NCBI RefSeq assembly: GCF_007744515.1
Contig: NZ_CP036268.1
Location: forward strand, 2,829,712-2,893,711
DNA length: 64,000 bases
Source: Stratiformator vulcanicus
GTDB lineage: Bacteria > Planctomycetota > Planctomycetia > Planctomycetales > Planctomycetaceae
Direction: 5' to 3'
Under the pieces are notes generated by a model. The model searched no databases. It saw only the letters and a list, made by a program, of their open reading frames with translations, and was not told the origin of the DNA. The translations under genes and the position numbers were made by a program. Below, piece after piece: positions 55,123 through 64,000 of the stretch (its first letter is position 1; each line of letters begins with the position of its first letter).

Positions 55123-58100
55123 ATGCGCCGCTCTCATCGGAGTGCGCTCAGGCTTCCTAAGAGAATCGCAATGGATCGCCATCAATACGGATCGTCGCAA
55201 CAGTCGCGAAGAGACTCCGGGATGCCTCTCCTTCGACATCCCGATTGCATAATGGGATTAGTCGCAGCCGCGCTATTTCTTTGCTCGTCAGCAGTGTTGG
55301 CCGAAGACTGGGAGCCGCTGAAGACGACCTCGCCGCCGCGAGAAGAGCCGTCCGAGCCGATCGTGAGAATGACGTTCGCCAACCAAGGGTGGCCGTCGGT
55401 TCTCAGAAGCATTGCGGCGCAAAGCGACTCACATTTGGTAATGGACCGAGCCCCCGGTGGACGCTGGTCGCGCACTGACCTGCACGAATACTCACGCGGC
55501 GAAGCGGTTCGCATCATCAACCGCGAGCTCGAAGAGCAGAACTTCCGGGTGATCGAGCAGGGTTCGTATCTCGTCGTCCTCGATCTCACTAGTCTGCGGG
55601 CCCGTTACCGTCGGCCTCAATTGTTGGGAGAATCGAAGGCGGCCGCCGATCGATTGCCGCCGGCAGGGGAAGCAGGGCAATACGACGTCAAACGCAAAAG
55701 CAATCGACCGATGCAACGCCGAACGACGGTGTCGCCGATTCGGCCGGTGGGAACGACAAACGAGTTCGAGTCGAACGCGGTTAAAAATGCGGCTGTCGAG
55801 ACCGAAACATCGGGCAACGACATCGGTAATTCGGAACTAGTCACAATCGCGGTCGAACCAAACTCCGATCCGGTTCGATTGGCAAAGAAAACACATCGAA
55901 TTTTCGAGTCGCGTGCCAAACTGGTCAACACTGGTGTCGCCGGGCTGCCCTCGTTCGAGGTCTACCGAACGGCTCAAGAGACGCAATCGTCTGAAGCGGC
56001 ATCTTCAAAGCCGCTGTTCGAGGTCGGCATCGACGAATCAGGCGGTCGGCTCGTAATTAGAGGACAACGGGCGGAGACCGATTCTCTCTTGCGGTTGCTC
56101 GAAGGACTTGACGCTCCGTCGACGCCAGGCGGCGAGGTCTTTCGCGCCACGAGTTCCGAAACCGGTGGCCGGAAATTGGCGACCCGAGTCGGAACGCTCG
56201 TCGCACAATTGCAGCAGCAGGGCGAACCCGCTCGACCGGGCACAGCGCCAGGAAACGATCGCGGGAACAATCCGTTCGAACCGGAGCCGTTCTTCGAAAC
56301 GCAGCAAAATTCGCAGCAACAGCCAGACGCTTCTCCGTCGCGACCGAACGAAGACACGACGGCAATTCCCGCCGATACCGACGACCCCAAATTAAAGTCT
56401 TTAATTGAATCGCTGCGGGGCGACGTCTCGGTTGAGGCGGTGCCTGATCTGGGCGTTTTGGTTCTTCGTGGTAACGAAGCCGATGTCGAAGCGGTCATGG
56501 AAGTCGTACGCACGCTGGAGCAGGTCAGCCAGGGTGCGGTCCCCAGTATTCATCTATTAAATCTAAGGCATGTCGACTCTCGAGCGATGGCTGAACTGCT
56601 CACAGCGGTCTATGAACAACTCTCGACGTTGCGGGCCAGAGGCGGAGATGTCCGTCAGACCGTAGCTGCGATCCCAGTGGTTAAGCCGAACGCCGTCATC
56701 CTGATGGCGAACGAAGACGACATGCCCCCATTGCTGGAACTGGCAAACGAACTCGATCAACCGGTCCGACCCGAAACTGAATTCGAAGTCTTCTATTTAA
56801 AGAATGCGGTCCCCGCGCAGGTCGAGGCATTGCTGGAAGACTTTTATGCAGAGCGGGGCGGCCTTGGCACTCGCGTAACAATCACTCCACACATTCGAAC
56901 CAACTCGGTGATCGTGCAGGCTCGACCTCGTGACCTCGATGAGATCGCCGCACTTATTAAGAAGATCGACCGCGGCGAGTCCGAAGCGGTCAGCCGAATG
57001 ACTGTATTTCCGCTGAAGCACGCCGTAGCGATCGAACTCGTCGATGTCGTCAACGCCACGCTTCAAAACGCGATCGGCCCGCCGACGCAACCAACCGGAG
57101 GATTTGGGGGAGCGGGTGGCGGAGCCGCCGGGGCGACCCAGTTAGATCAGCAGTTCCGCGACGCCCGTGCGACAGTGCTGGAGTTCCTGTCGCAGGACGG
57201 CGAATCGGGGCGGCTCGTGCGATCAGGCATTCTGGCGGATATACGCATCACCGCCGACCCGCGGACCAATAGTTTGCTCGTGACAGCACCGGAAAATAGC
57301 CTGGACCTCATCGGAGCAATCATCCGGCAACTCGATCGCCCATCGGAAATGGTCGCTGAAATTAAAGTCTTTACGCTGGTCAATAGCGATGCCGCAGCCA
57401 TGTCGGAACTGCTATTAGATTTGTTTAATGCAGAGACGCAGGCGGGCAGCCAGCAGGGCGGACTCGGCGTGCAAGTGGCCGGCGCATCAGATGCAGGCAG
57501 CGGACTGATTCCACTCCGCTTTTCAGTCGATACCCGCACGAACAGCATCCTCGCAATTGGAGGACTCGACGCGCTGCGCATCGTCGAGGCCATCATTTTA
57601 CGACTTGACCAGTCGGATGTCCGCCAGCGGAAGACGACCGTCGTTAAACTTCGCAACAGCCCGGCCCTCGAAGTCGCGACCGCCATTAATGAGTTCCTTC
57701 AAGGACAGCGTGATCTTGCAACCGTTGACCCAGAACTGATCAGCACCGTCGAGCTCTTAGAGCGCGAAGTCATCGTCGTGCCCGAGATTGTGAGCAACAG
57801 CCTTCTGATCAGCTCGACGCCACGATATTACGAAGACATCTTAAATCTGATCGCGCGACTCGACGAAGCCCCGGCTCAAGTCAATATCCAAGCCCTGCTC
57901 GTTGAGGTCGAACTTCAAAACACCGATGAATTCGGCGTCGAACTCGGACTTCAAGACTCAGTCCTGTTCAATCGCAGCGTGATCCCGGCTGACGGGATCA
58001 CAACCATTGCCGAGACCTTTACCTCTCCGAACGGCGTTCAGACGACGACGCAACGGGTCGTCACGCTCGATGCTCAGCCGGGGTTTCTGTTTAACAATCA

Positions 58101-59211
58101 GCAAGTCGGAACGAACGTCACCAACAACACTTCGTCGGTCGGAACGCAGGGATTAACAAACTTCTCTCTCGGTCGAATTAATGGCGATCTGGGGTTTGGC
58201 GGGCTGGTTCTCGCCGCGAGTTCCGAATCAGTCAGCATTTTGCTGAGGGCCCTGGCATCCAAACGTAAGGTCCACATCCTGAGCCGACCGCAGATCCGAA
58301 CGCTCGATAACCAATTGGCCGAAATTCAGGTCGGCCAACAGGTGCCGGTCGTTCGCGGAGTCACCGTCAGTGCTGTCGGGCTCGCCAATCCGGTCGTCAA
58401 TATTGAAGACGTCGGGATTATCTTGTCGGTCACGCCGCGGATCAGCCCCGACGGCACGATCGTCATGGAGACGATTGCCACGAAGAGCGCGGTCAGCGGA
58501 AACGGAATCCCGATCTTCACCGATGTGAATACGGGCAATGTCGTCGAATCACCGATTATTGACATCTCGACGGCCCGCGCGACGGTCAGCGTCGGCAACG
58601 GTCAAACCGTCGTGCTCGGCGGAATGATCACAAAACGTGATGAATCGCTCGAACGCAAAGTACCGTGGCTCGGCGACATCCCGATCTTAGGAATTCCTTT
58701 TCGGTATGACGGCGTCGATACGCGGCGGACCGAATTGCTGATCTTTCTGACTCCACGCGTGATCCGCGACGAATTCGACTCAGAACTGATTAAACGGGTC
58801 GAGTCGGAGCGGGTTCACTTTATTGAACGCGAGGCCGAAGAAATTCATGGCCCGCTCTATGCGGTGCCGCCGGAGGAAAGCGTCTACGACTACTGTCCGC
58901 CTGAAGCGGCGGAATTGCCGGGATCGGGAGAATATGCCCCGATTGTCGAGTATCCCGACATTCCCACAACGCGAATTGAATCGCCACTGGCTCCTCAATT
59001 TCCGCAGATGATTCCGCAGCGATCACCGACGCGAATTGACGAGTCAACGGTGCCTGCACCGGCGCCGGTACTCTCACCAGAGCCCAGGCTCGTTGAGCCT
59101 TCGCCCAATGAATCCACCGTGTTCCCCCATGCAAGCCAAGATGGGGCCGGGAGTGGAGTTGAACCGTTCGCTACAGAGTCAGGAGCAGGTCGCACGACGC
59201 TTGACGATTGA
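55123..59211 (+). CDS. gspD: type II secretion outer-membrane secretin GspD (extended)
   Basis: 1362 residues from ATG 55123, with AGGAAAG upstream; ATG 55171, 55222 or 55252 would give a shorter leader. A Sec signal helix is at about 44-60 (GLVAAALFLCSSAVLA). It is about twice the usual GspD length: several secretin N-units occupy about 430-900 (SIHLLNLRHVDSRAMAELLTAVYEQL, FEVFYLKNAVPAQVEALLEDFY), then the secretin barrel at 920-1240 with VEVELQNTDEFGVELGL, VPVVRGVTVSA and VVLGGMITKRDES plus VPWLGDIPILG. A Pro/Glu-rich tail follows. It forms the outer-membrane gate. Confidence 0.92.
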   Translation: MRRSHRSALRLPKRIAMDRHQYGSSQQSRRDSGMPLLRHPDCIMGLVAAALFLCSSAVLAEDWEPLKTTSPPREEPSEPIVRMTFANQGWPSVLRSIAAQSDSHLVMDRAPGGRWSRTDLHEYSRGEAVRIINRELEEQNFRVIEQGSYLVVLDLTSLRARYRRPQLLGESKAAADRLPPAGEAGQYDVKRKSNRPMQRRTTVSPIRPVGTTNEFESNAVKNAAVETETSGNDIGNSELVTIAVEPNSDPVRLAKKTHRIFESRAKLVNTGVAGLPSFEVYRTAQETQSSEAASSKPLFEVGIDESGGRLVIRGQRAETDSLLRLLEGLDAPSTPGGEVFRATSSETGGRKLATRVGTLVAQLQQQGEPARPGTAPGNDRGNNPFEPEPFFETQQNSQQQPDASPSRPNEDTTAIPADTDDPKLKSLIESLRGDVSVEAVPDLGVLVLRGNEADVEAVMEVVRTLEQVSQGAVPSIHLLNLRHVDSRAMAELLTAVYEQLSTLRARGGDVRQTVAAIPVVKPNAVILMANEDDMPPLLELANELDQPVRPETEFEVFYLKNAVPAQVEALLEDFYAERGGLGTRVTITPHIRTNSVIVQARPRDLDEIAALIKKIDRGESEAVSRMTVFPLKHAVAIELVDVVNATLQNAIGPPTQPTGGFGGAGGGAAGATQLDQQFRDARATVLEFLSQDGESGRLVRSGILADIRITADPRTNSLLVTAPENSLDLIGAIIRQLDRPSEMVAEIKVFTLVNSDAAAMSELLLDLFNAETQAGSQQGGLGVQVAGASDAGSGLIPLRFSVDTRTNSILAIGGLDALRIVEAIILRLDQSDVRQRKTTVVKLRNSPALEVATAINEFLQGQRDLATVDPELISTVELLEREVIVVPEIVSNSLLISSTPRYYEDILNLIARLDEAPAQVNIQALLVEVELQNTDEFGVELGLQDSVLFNRSVIPADGITTIAETFTSPNGVQTTTQRVVTLDAQPGFLFNNQQVGTNVTNNTSSVGTQGLTNFSLGRINGDLGFGGLVLAASSESVSILLRALASKRKVHILSRPQIRTLDNQLAEIQVGQQVPVVRGVTVSAVGLANPVVNIEDVGIILSVTPRISPDGTIVMETIATKSAVSGNGIPIFTDVNTGNVVESPIIDISTARATVSVGNGQTVVLGGMITKRDESLERKVPWLGDIPILGIPFRYDGVDTRRTELLIFLTPRVIRDEFDSELIKRVESERVHFIEREAEEIHGPLYAVPPEESVYDYCPPEAAELPGSGEYAPIVEYPDIPTTRIESPLAPQFPQMIPQRSPTRIDESTVPAPAPVLSPEPRLVEPSPNESTVFPHASQDGAGSGVEPFATESGAGRTTLDD

Positions 59212-59267
59212 GAAGTACGTTGGGCTTCGATGGCAGATCAATTATCGTTTCGATAGAGCGCGAAAAG

Positions 59268-60302
59268 ATGCCGAATCATAAGTTGAACACACGGCCTCAA
59301 ACGCCCACGCGTGTCGAGCGATTCAACAAGCAGCCGCTCTTAATCGTTGCTGCGCTCTGCGTAATGAGCCTATGCAGTTGTGCCGAGCTCAGTTTCTTAA
59401 GACTCTCCAAACAGAAGGTCCCGCACGAAGCCACTGCCGCCGACCCGGCGGTCGAGTGCCTGTGTGTCTGGCAACCTGCCGAGGGAAAAGGAGTGAACGG
59501 ACTTCCCACCCGGGGATTCGCCGGGCAAATTTTATTCTTCACGCGATCAAATAATACACCGGTATCGGTCAACGGGCAGTCACGGATTTATGTGTTCGAT
59601 GATGGCGGTACCCCGGACGAACAGGTGAAACCGCTTCATCAATTCGACTTTGAACCTGGTGTTTGGGACGCGCACCTGCACTACGGAATGCTCGGTCCCA
59701 CTTATAATGTCTTCGTCCCTTATACCCGCGAGGGAGACCGTACGGCGAAGTGCCAGCTTCAAGTCCGATTCACTCCGTCCGATGGCAGCCAGCCATTGTT
59801 CTCCGAGAAAGCGACGATCACGTTGCCGAGCAAGCATCTGACAAAAGATGATTGGGAAGGGGCCACTACGCCCAAGCCCGAACTCTCTGGAGAAAACGGA
59901 GAAACGGGGGAGATTGCCACCGGAGTTAAGACAGTCTCTCTTCGGGCCGGAAGCGGAACGATCGAACCGGATCTGACACTTTCAGAACAGCCGAACGACC
60001 AGAGCACACAGACACTGGCCCATCCCAGAAAAGAGCCGCACACGTCTGCTTCTCCCATTCAACAGACGGGATTTAAGCATGTACCGGCGGCAACCGTCAC
60101 GCGGCATCCCGCGAAGTCATCAGTGCCAACCGCTCGGCGACGTATGCGAATACCCGCGACAATGGACAACGCGCACGACTTTACTCGCTCGTCTCATTCT
60201 TTAGACGACGACTCCGAAAGGCCGGTTCTCCCAACGGTGCGATTGGGACAGAACACCAGCCAGCATCCGCTTTTGCGTACTCAGAATGTAGATCGAAAGT
60301 GA
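59268..60302 (+). CDS. lipoprotein at the end of the T2SS locus
   Basis: 344 residues from ATG 59268; a TTG at 59208 overlaps the gspD stop. The lipobox MSLCSC puts the lipid on the second Cys. A basic N-terminus precedes it. Mature residues 45-180 form a strand-rich domain (RGFAGQILFFTR, RIYVFDDGGTPDEQ, YNVFVPYTREGDRTAKCQ). The remainder is disordered Thr/Ser/Pro-rich sequence. No known family. The position suggests a pilotin-like or accessory role, which is inference. Confidence 0.68.
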   Translation: MPNHKLNTRPQTPTRVERFNKQPLLIVAALCVMSLCSCAELSFLRLSKQKVPHEATAADPAVECLCVWQPAEGKGVNGLPTRGFAGQILFFTRSNNTPVSVNGQSRIYVFDDGGTPDEQVKPLHQFDFEPGVWDAHLHYGMLGPTYNVFVPYTREGDRTAKCQLQVRFTPSDGSQPLFSEKATITLPSKHLTKDDWEGATTPKPELSGENGETGEIATGVKTVSLRAGSGTIEPDLTLSEQPNDQSTQTLAHPRKEPHTSASPIQQTGFKHVPAATVTRHPAKSSVPTARRRMRIPATMDNAHDFTRSSHSLDDDSERPVLPTVRLGQNTSQHPLLRTQNVDRK

Positions 60303-60431
60303 GGAGATGATCTACAAACAGCGATGATTGCCGCGCAGCCTGTCATGGTTCTACAATGCAACAAATTGAACCATGTCGAGAATTCCGCACAGTTTGGTAA
60401 TTCTCTCCTAGCGTGACCGAAGGCAATCAGA

Positions 60432-60851
60432 TTGAACTCCATCGCAATAGCGTCCCTGAGATGCCGACTTGAGCAAAACGCGATTCGATCGATCGCGTTC
60501 ATTACAATCATAATGCTCTACGCGACGGTCCTGCCTGCCGGGCCGGTTGAAGAATGGGCGGACGAAAATCTGACAGACGTCGTCAAGCTGTATGTCGAAC
60601 TCCACAAGTCGCCCGAACTCTCCTTCCACGAAGAGCAAACCGCGGCCCGGCTCGCCGATGAATGGCGATCGCTTGGGTTTGAGGTGACCACCGGTATCGG
60701 CGGGCACGGCGTCGTCGCTCTGATGAAGAATGGCAGCGGCCCGACTGTGATGCTGCGTTGCGACATGGACGCACTTCCGGTCACGGAGCGAACCGGGCTG
60801 CCGTACGCTTCGGAACGGACTCTCAGCCCGGCTGATGAAAGAAGAATGTGA
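60432..60851 (+). pseudogene. truncated M20D amidohydrolase (N-terminal fragment)
   Basis: 139 residues from TTG 60432; ATG 60513 is another start. Residues 50-125 match the start of M20D (IAA-amino-acid hydrolase-like) peptidases: VELHKSPELSFHEEQTA, LGFEV, GVVALMKNGSGPTVMLRCDMDALPV and TGLPYAS. Family members are about 400 residues, so nearly three quarters are missing, including most metal ligands and the dimer domain. After YAS it ends in an unrelated stretch. It overlaps the next gene by four bases, as if a deletion joined them. Confidence 0.7.
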
Positions 60852-62260
60852 CCACAGCATCGCCTGAAAAATCAGACGCCTTTAGTAAAGCGGAGTTTGT
60901 TGATACCCGAGGCAACCTCCCGCCATTGTGGTCTCGGAAAGTCATCTTCTTCGCGAACCTGCTCGGCCTGTTCTACGGCAACGAAGCAGAGACTGCCGCG
61001 CTGCGTGACGAGGTCGGAGAGATCGACTCTTACGGGGGACGATTAATTCCGATCCTCAATCTCCTGTTCCGCGGCGATGATAACCTGCTGCTATTAGAGC
61101 GCGAGGCGAGCGAGGAACACTGTCGGTACCTGCGCGACGACCTCGGGCTTTCGCTTCCCCGGCTGCATGTGATGCCGCACGATCAATACTTGGAGCTGAA
61201 CCGCCATCTCAAAGAGCAGCACTCCGCTAATATTGCGGCATTGCTCGATGTCACCGGCCGACACAACACCGACTGGATTGACGGCTACGTAACCGATGAA
61301 ACCCTGACACGTGTGGCGGAGCACTTAAATTGCCGCACGATCAGCACGATGGCCGCCAGCCGCGACGGCAACAATAAATTACTGCTTCATCGTTATCTTA
61401 AAGAAGCCGGGTTGCCGACGATTGAAACGTTGGAGGCGAATTCTCGCGACAACGCCATTCAAGCGGCCAAGCAATTGCAGCAGCGCGGGTTCGGGTCCGC
61501 GGTAATTCGATCCCAGATCGGAGCCTCCGGCATCGGGACTTTACATGTCCGTCCGCCTTATGATCAGAGTTCGTTTCCGCCTATTCCGGAATATTATTTC
61601 TATGAGGGCCCGTGCATGGTTCAGGGCTGGCTCGGGAAGGGGACTATGGATGTCCGGCACGTCCACAGTCCCAGCACGCAGATTTTTCTCGACGAGTCAC
61701 GAGTTTACGCGTTTGATTTGACAGAACAGATCCTAAGCGACGAGTCGGTCCACCAGGGGAATGAGTCGCCGCCGACCTATCTTGCAAGGTTCCCCGCCCT
61801 GCGTGAAGAAATGATGCGACAAGCAGAGTCAGCCGGTGGTTGGCTGCATCAAACCGGCTACCGCGGGACGGCGAGTATCGATTGGCTGGTTGTCGAAAAA
61901 GAGGGTCGATCGACACCTGAAGTCTATGTGTGCGAGATCAATGCCCGAGTTACTGGAGCGACCTATCCGTCGCTGTTGGGTCGACACTTCAATCCGAGCG
62001 GAGCGTGGTTATTGCAGAACCTTCGACTCGGGGTGCCGGCGACGGCGGAAGACCTGCTTAAGATGTTGGAGCAGCCCGGCCACCTGTATCATCCCGGTAA
62101 AAATGCCGGCGTACTCCCACTCAATCTTAATTTCGGGAAGGACAATCTGGTGCATAAGGGCCAGTTTCTCTGCCTCGGCCGCACTGTCGAAGAGTGTCAT
62201 CAATTTCTCTCCCTGGCAGAACAGGACATGCCGGTCACGTGGAACCGTGATCGTGATTAA
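60848..62260 (+). CDS. ATP-grasp ligase with pre-ATP-grasp (PGM1-like) N-domain
   Basis: 470 residues from GTG 60848, preceded by AAAGAAG. Residues 25-150 resemble the pre-ATP-grasp domain (SRKVIFFANLLGLFYG). The ATP-grasp part follows: KLLLHRYLKEAGLPTIET, FGSAVIRSQIGASGIG, and the metal/phosphate block VYVCEINARVTGATYPSLLGRHF. It should form an acyl-phosphate and then a peptide or amide bond. It lies 55 bp before an M20 peptidase gene. The substrates are unknown. Confidence 0.75.
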   Translation: MTTASPEKSDAFSKAEFVDTRGNLPPLWSRKVIFFANLLGLFYGNEAETAALRDEVGEIDSYGGRLIPILNLLFRGDDNLLLLEREASEEHCRYLRDDLGLSLPRLHVMPHDQYLELNRHLKEQHSANIAALLDVTGRHNTDWIDGYVTDETLTRVAEHLNCRTISTMAASRDGNNKLLLHRYLKEAGLPTIETLEANSRDNAIQAAKQLQQRGFGSAVIRSQIGASGIGTLHVRPPYDQSSFPPIPEYYFYEGPCMVQGWLGKGTMDVRHVHSPSTQIFLDESRVYAFDLTEQILSDESVHQGNESPPTYLARFPALREEMMRQAESAGGWLHQTGYRGTASIDWLVVEKEGRSTPEVYVCEINARVTGATYPSLLGRHFNPSGAWLLQNLRLGVPATAEDLLKMLEQPGHLYHPGKNAGVLPLNLNFGKDNLVHKGQFLCLGRTVEECHQFLSLAEQDMPVTWNRDRD

Positions 62261-62315
62261 TCACGAACTCTTCTCGTGAGCAGCCTTGGTTAAGGACAGC
62301 TTGAATAAGGACAAT

Positions 62316-63464
62316 ATGAGCAGCAGCGACAACGAACTTCGATCCCGATTAACCGCGCTGACACGGGACCTCGTCTTAATTCCCAGTACTGACAGTCGAC
62401 CGCGAGAGCGGAAGCGATGTTTCGAGTTCCTGCAAAATCACTTGGAGCAAGGCGAGGGAATCCGCACCGACTACTTCGAAAGTCGCGGATACCACTCCAT
62501 GGTCGTTAGGCCCGACGGTGTCGATGAACCCGACGTGCTCCTTTGCGGACATATCGACGTTATCGAGCACTCCGATCCCGACTGTTATCACTCGAAACTT
62601 AACGAGGGGAGAATTTACGGGCCCGGCACGGGAGATATGAAGGGCCAGATCGCGATTCTGGTCGAATTGCACCGCGCCCTGCACACGGCGCACCCGGGGT
62701 TATCGTTAGGATTGGCATTAACATCTGATGAGGAGCGGGGAGGCTTCGACGGTATCCGCTACCTCATCGATGAAGTCGGACTGCGGTGCGGCGTCGCCAT
62801 CATCCCCGATGGCGGATCGCTGAATGATGTGACAACTGAGGAAAAAGGTGTTCTCCATGCCCAAGTGATGCGAAGCGGGCATGAAGCCCATGCGGCGCGC
62901 CCTTGGCTGGGTGACAATGCGCTGGAATCGCTGATTCAAAGTCTTTCTCGATTAAGAGACCATTTCGATCAGTATTGGCCTTCGGAATCGATCGAGGAAC
63001 AGGTCAATCACTGGTTCCCGACCTGTTCGATCACCATCTGCTCGACCGAAAACACAACGCCGAATCGCATCCCGGAAAAAGCGACTGCCGTGCTCGATAT
63101 TCGCTTCCCACCGCCATATTCGGTAGAGAGCGTCATTTCGCAGGTGAGAGACGTGCTCGGTCCGGAATGTCTGTTGCAGCCGCTCATGACTGCGGAGCCG
63201 ACACACCTCGACCCCGACCCATTGTTTTGCAAAGCGACGGAAGAAATGACCGGCAATTCTGTGCGGCTCGTCCGCGCTTCGGGAGGAAGTGACGGCCGGT
63301 TCTTTCGACAGCAGGGCATTCCCGTCAATCTTTCGCGACCACTGGTTGGCAACCTGCACGCCGTCGATGAATGGATCGAGATCGACTCAATGGTCCGCTA
63401 CTACCGCGTCTGCGAATCTTATATTCGGCAAAGGCTTGCCATTTCAATTAATGGGATGGGCTGA
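62316..63464 (+). CDS. M20 family metallopeptidase (ArgE/DapE/CPG2-like)
   Basis: 382 residues from ATG 62316 with AAGGA upstream; the frame is open to 62286. The M20 landmarks are complete: GHID with His79 and Asp81, [10 protein letters not shown] with Asp107, the catalytic Glu in SDEERGG (139-140), IPDGG with Asp165, the dimer-domain [17 protein letters not shown], and [11 protein letters not shown] with the last His. It hydrolyses an amide, such as an N-acyl amino acid or dipeptide. There is no signal peptide. With the ATP-grasp ligase it makes a make/break pair. Confidence 0.87.
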   Translation: MSSSDNELRSRLTALTRDLVLIPSTDSRPRERKRCFEFLQNHLEQGEGIRTDYFESRGYHSMVVRPDGVDEPDVLLCGHIDVIEHSDPDCYHSKLNEGRIYGPGTGDMKGQIAILVELHRALHTAHPGLSLGLALTSDEERGGFDGIRYLIDEVGLRCGVAIIPDGGSLNDVTTEEKGVLHAQVMRSGHEAHAARPWLGDNALESLIQSLSRLRDHFDQYWPSESIEEQVNHWFPTCSITICSTENTTPNRIPEKATAVLDIRFPPPYSVESVISQVRDVLGPECLLQPLMTAEPTHLDPDPLFCKATEEMTGNSVRLVRASGGSDGRFFRQQGIPVNLSRPLVGNLHAVDEWIEIDSMVRYYRVCESYIRQRLAISINGMG

Positions 63465-63693
63465 CGGGAAGCATGCTTAGTGCGGGTGACCATCGATTTT
63501 TGGCACCGTTGCCTGCAACTGGAAATCTGCAAGTGGCTGTCATTGCAACGGGTTAGGGTACGAGCCAAAACAAAGAGGAGAAGTTGGCCGGTCGATTGAT
63601 TGCCGGCTATCGTACTTGGCTGGGATTGTTTATTCGAGTAATTCGCGGTAAAGCCCAAATCTGTGCCATCAGACTACGAAAAGAGTGACGAAA

Positions 63694-64000
63694 ATGAAAA
63701 TGCCAGAGAGTACAATTACAACAATTCCACAATTCCTTTCTGGAATAGCTGACTATCCAAATCTTGCTTGGATTTACCGAGGGCAGGGAGATGCGTCGTG
63801 GCCGCTGATTCCGAAAGCGGGACGACCGAAGTATTATTTAAGAGAAACCGGAAAACCTGCGCTCGCTGGGTTACCTCCTCGGGATTTCGGCAGATTCAAT
63901 CACTGGCGGAACTTGGCAGTTGCTTACACGAAATCAATGCCGGAAAACGATTACGAGTGCTTGGCGTTTGCGCAACACTATGGGCTTGCAACCCGATTAT
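63694..64000 (+). CDS. FRG-domain protein (3' partial)
   Basis: The frame from ATG 63694 (or ATG 63700) is open to the window edge, with 102 residues visible. The FRG-domain pattern is clear: IYRGQGDASWPLIPKAGR at about 27-44 and EC..FAQHYGLATRL at the end, corresponding to the domain's 'FRGQ...W.L.P..GR' and 'E.L..AQHYG..TRLLD'. The name follows the family's Phe-Arg-Gly signature, here Tyr-Arg-Gly. The gene is AT-richer than its neighbours. FRG-domain proteins are often found in mobile and defence regions; their activity is unresolved. Confidence 0.8.
   Translation, partial: MKMPESTITTIPQFLSGIADYPNLAWIYRGQGDASWPLIPKAGRPKYYLRETGKPALAGLPPRDFGRFNHWRNLAVAYTKSMPENDYECLAFAQHYGLATRL

Noticed and set aside
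41213-60302. Reading the locus as a type IV pilus system
   Set aside because: PilM/N/O-like features occur, but the G-H-I-J-K pseudopilin order and a GspK-type capping protein are those of type II secretion. No PilT, PilC or prepilin peptidase gene is present in the window.
1-64000. tRNA, rRNA, CRISPR, insertion sequences, integrase
   Set aside because: I read the intergenic stretches for cloverleaf-like or repeated structures and for transposase or integrase frames and saw none. A covariance or profile search would be needed to exclude small or degenerate ones.

Overview
The window looks like a piece of a planctomycete chromosome. It is GC-rich. It carries several families that I associate with Planctomycetes: a YdjY-domain protein, a DUF1571 protein, a TAT-exported Gfo/Idh/MocA oxidoreductase, a BON-domain protein and an expanded type II secretion (T2SS) locus. 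It also has many proteins with Sec or lipoprotein signals and no close relative outside the phylum. The phylum assignment is inference from gene content, since there is no rRNA in the window. I saw no tRNA, rRNA, CRISPR array, insertion sequence or integrase.

Layout. 0-15.3 kb: a YfcH-type SRPBCC/epimerase fusion (cut by the left edge), a divergent UvrA, a TPR protein, ComEC, a GlsB/YeaQ membrane protein, a beta-propeller glycosidase-like gene coupled to an SGNH hydrolase, a GT4 glycosyltransferase, and an overlapping macro-domain / alpha-beta hydrolase / YdjY cluster. 15.5-27.5 kb: a DUF1571 protein, coproheme decarboxylase HemQ, an M50 protease, a sugar-phosphate isomerase-like protein, NAD kinase, a DacZ-like diadenylate cyclase, a DUF11-repeat surface protein and QueF. 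27.8-34.7 kb: a DegT-like aminotransferase, a second SGNH hydrolase, the bicarbonate transporter/PII pair SbtA-SbtB, a Gfo/Idh/MocA protein and a cytochrome oxidase subunit IV-cytochrome c fusion.

35.0-39.5 kb is a compact redox module. Two tandem paralogous lipoproteins carry covalent-FMN motifs, and the second overlaps a NapH/NapG-type polyferredoxin with motifs for about six iron-sulfur clusters. I read it as a route for passing electrons from the cytoplasm to flavins outside the membrane.

41.2-60.3 kb is a near-complete T2SS locus in one orientation: a secretin-N-domain protein without a barrel, GspE, F, G, H, I, J, K, a PilM/PilN-like GspL, a PilO-like protein with a GspC-like tail, a giant GspD secretin and a lipoprotein. 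The pseudopilin genes overlap by four bases each. The assembly platform mixes type IV pilus and T2SS features.

60.4-64 kb: a truncated M20D amidohydrolase overlaps an ATP-grasp ligase gene, followed by an intact M20 peptidase. At the right edge an AT-richer gene for an FRG-domain protein begins and runs off the window. It may mark the start of an accessory or defence region.
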